DNA of 6,678 nucleotides. Origin: an uncultured Clostridia bacterium (GTDB taxonomy: Bacteria; Bacillota_I; Bacilli_A; RF39; UBA660). The stretch lies in assembly GCA_947569225.1 (NCBI GenBank), contig CANORX010000054.1, forward strand, positions 1 to 6,678. Reading direction: 5' to 3'. The translations under genes and the position numbers were made by a program. Shown here in pieces: positions 5,954 through 6,678 of the stretch. The notes beneath the pieces were generated by a model, which made no database searches, was not told where the DNA came from, and worked only from the letters and a program-made list of their open reading frames with translations. Each line of letters starts with the position of its first letter. Within the stretch, counting starts at the first letter, position 1.

Positions 5954-6421
5954 TTACCATCTATAATGTGCATATGCTTTATTAGCTTCTGCCATTTTAT
6001 GTGTATCTTCGCGTTTTTTAACAGCTCCACCTGTTCCTTCGCTAGCATCGATTATTTCGTTAGCTAAGTTTTCAGCCATACCTTTTCCATTTCTGTTTTT
6101 TGCATATTGTACTAACCAACGTAATGTTAAGGCTTGTTGTCTTTCTTCTCTAACTTCAACTGGTACTTGATAGTTACCTCCACCAATACGTCTACTTCTG
6201 ATTTCTAGTTGAGGTTTAATGTTTTCGTATGCTTTTTGGAAAACTTCCATAGGATCGTTTCCAGTTTTTTCTTTTACTATTTCAAATGCATCGTAAAGTA
6301 TAGTTTGGGCTGTTCCTTTTTTTCCATCTAACATAACTCTGTTTATTAGTTTTGTAACGATTTTAGAGTTATATATAGGATCTGCTAAAACTTCTCTTTT
6401 TTCTGCTCTTCTTTTACGCAT
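5954..6421 (-). CDS. rpsG: 30S ribosomal protein S7
   Basis: A primary 16S rRNA-binding protein that nucleates assembly of the small-subunit head and contacts the E-site tRNA. The 155 residues are full length. Visible are the basic N-terminal arm [10 protein letters not shown], the first helices with [11 protein letters not shown] (25-35), the beta-hairpin [15 protein letters not shown] (76-90), the helix [20 protein letters not shown] (91-110), and the C-terminal [21 protein letters not shown] with AHYRW at the end. ATG has AAGGAGT about 8 nt upstream. It lies 46 nt after rpsL with no terminator. In E. coli S7 represses its own operon by binding the longer rpsL-rpsG gap; here the short A/T-rich gap shows no obvious hairpin, so that control may be absent or different. 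Confidence 0.99.
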   Translation of the reverse strand: MRKRRAEKREVLADPIYNSKIVTKLINRVMLDGKKGTAQTILYDAFEIVKEKTGNDPMEVFQKAYENIKPQLEIRSRRIGGGNYQVPVEVREERQQALTLRWLVQYAKNRNGKGMAENLANEIIDASEGTGGAVKKREDTHKMAEANKAYAHYRW

Positions 6422-6467
6422 GAGTTTTACTCCTTTCTTTTGTTATTTTTTAGATTAATTTATTTCG

Positions 6468-6678
6468 TTATTTAGGTCTTTTTGCACCGTATTTACTTCT
6501 TGCTTGTTTTCTGTTTTCTACTCCAGCAGTATCTAATGTTCCACGGATAATGTGATAACGTACTCCGATAAGGTCTTTAACACGTCCGCCTCTTATTAGT
6601 ACTACACTGTGTTCTTGTAAGTTGTGACCAATTCCAGGTATATAGCAAGTTACTTCATATCCATTACTTAGTCTTACT
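6468..6678 (-). CDS. rpsL: 30S ribosomal protein S12, C-terminal part (cut by the window edge)
   Basis: The last 69 residues of S12, which lies at the decoding centre and controls accuracy; the start lies beyond the window. The fragment reads [20 protein letters not shown], then [20 protein letters not shown], and ends [18 protein letters not shown], a clear match to the family. The two catalytic-centre landmarks visible are the lysine and aspartate of VKD; the aspartate is the residue methylthiolated by RimO in some bacteria. The residue after DL is isoleucine (ATC, bases 6569-6567) instead of the near-invariant proline of KDLPGVRYH, the residue numbered P90 in mature E. coli S12. It is the first visible gene of the str operon, followed 46 nt later by rpsG. 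Confidence 0.98.
   Translation of the reverse strand, partial: VRLSNGYEVTCYIPGIGHNLQEHSVVLIRGGRVKDLIGVRYHIIRGTLDTAGVENRKQARSKYGAKRPK

Noticed and set aside
2614..6678. Alternative genetic code (UGA as tryptophan)
   Set aside because: Tryptophans in EF-Tu, EF-G and S7 are encoded by TGG, and all genes are intact under the standard code.

Overview
This is a low-GC chromosomal segment, probably from a member of the Bacilli or Mollicutes-related Firmicutes. The evidence is strongly A+T-rich DNA, strong AAGGAGG ribosome binding sites, Bacillus-like C-termini of EF-G and EF-Tu, and a DUF2624 (YqfT)-like gene beside endonuclease IV, as in Bacillus. The code looks standard: tryptophan is TGG in the intact genes and no in-frame TGA needs reading through, so it is not a UGA=Trp Mycoplasma.

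Right half (2614-6678, all minus strand): the classic str operon, rpsL (3' part only) - rpsG - fusA - tuf. These encode the small-subunit proteins S12 and S7 and the elongation factors EF-G and EF-Tu. Gaps are 46, 15 and 85 nt. tuf appears to have an extra promoter of its own and ends at a strong intrinsic terminator. The S12 fragment carries isoleucine at the normally invariant proline of the KDLPGVRYH loop, a site known for streptomycin phenotypes in E. coli.

Middle (2315-2613): 299 bp without a protein gene but dense in signals. On the minus strand it holds the tuf terminator, then a good promoter (TTTACA-17-TATACT). The predicted start of that promoter lies inside a 14-bp operator-like dyad. 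A second copy of the dyad lies 54 bp downstream, followed by a 39-nt hairpin with a run of seven T. This looks like a self-contained transcription unit of about 116 nt, either a small RNA or an attenuated leader. It is followed by a separate promoter for the downstream SDR gene. I consider this the most promising undescribed element in the window.

Left half (1-2314): two convergent gene pairs. The first is a DUF2624-like small protein (+) facing nfo, AP endonuclease IV (-). The second is a very short L28 gene, rpmB (+), facing a UcpA-like short-chain dehydrogenase (-). Each pair shares one hairpin at the junction, and the stem includes the end of the plus-strand coding sequence. nfo and rpmB are divergent, with promoters abutting at their -35 elements. 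No mobile element, tRNA, rRNA or CRISPR array is visible. The window is mostly housekeeping genes; novelty is limited to the noncoding island and some protein oddities.
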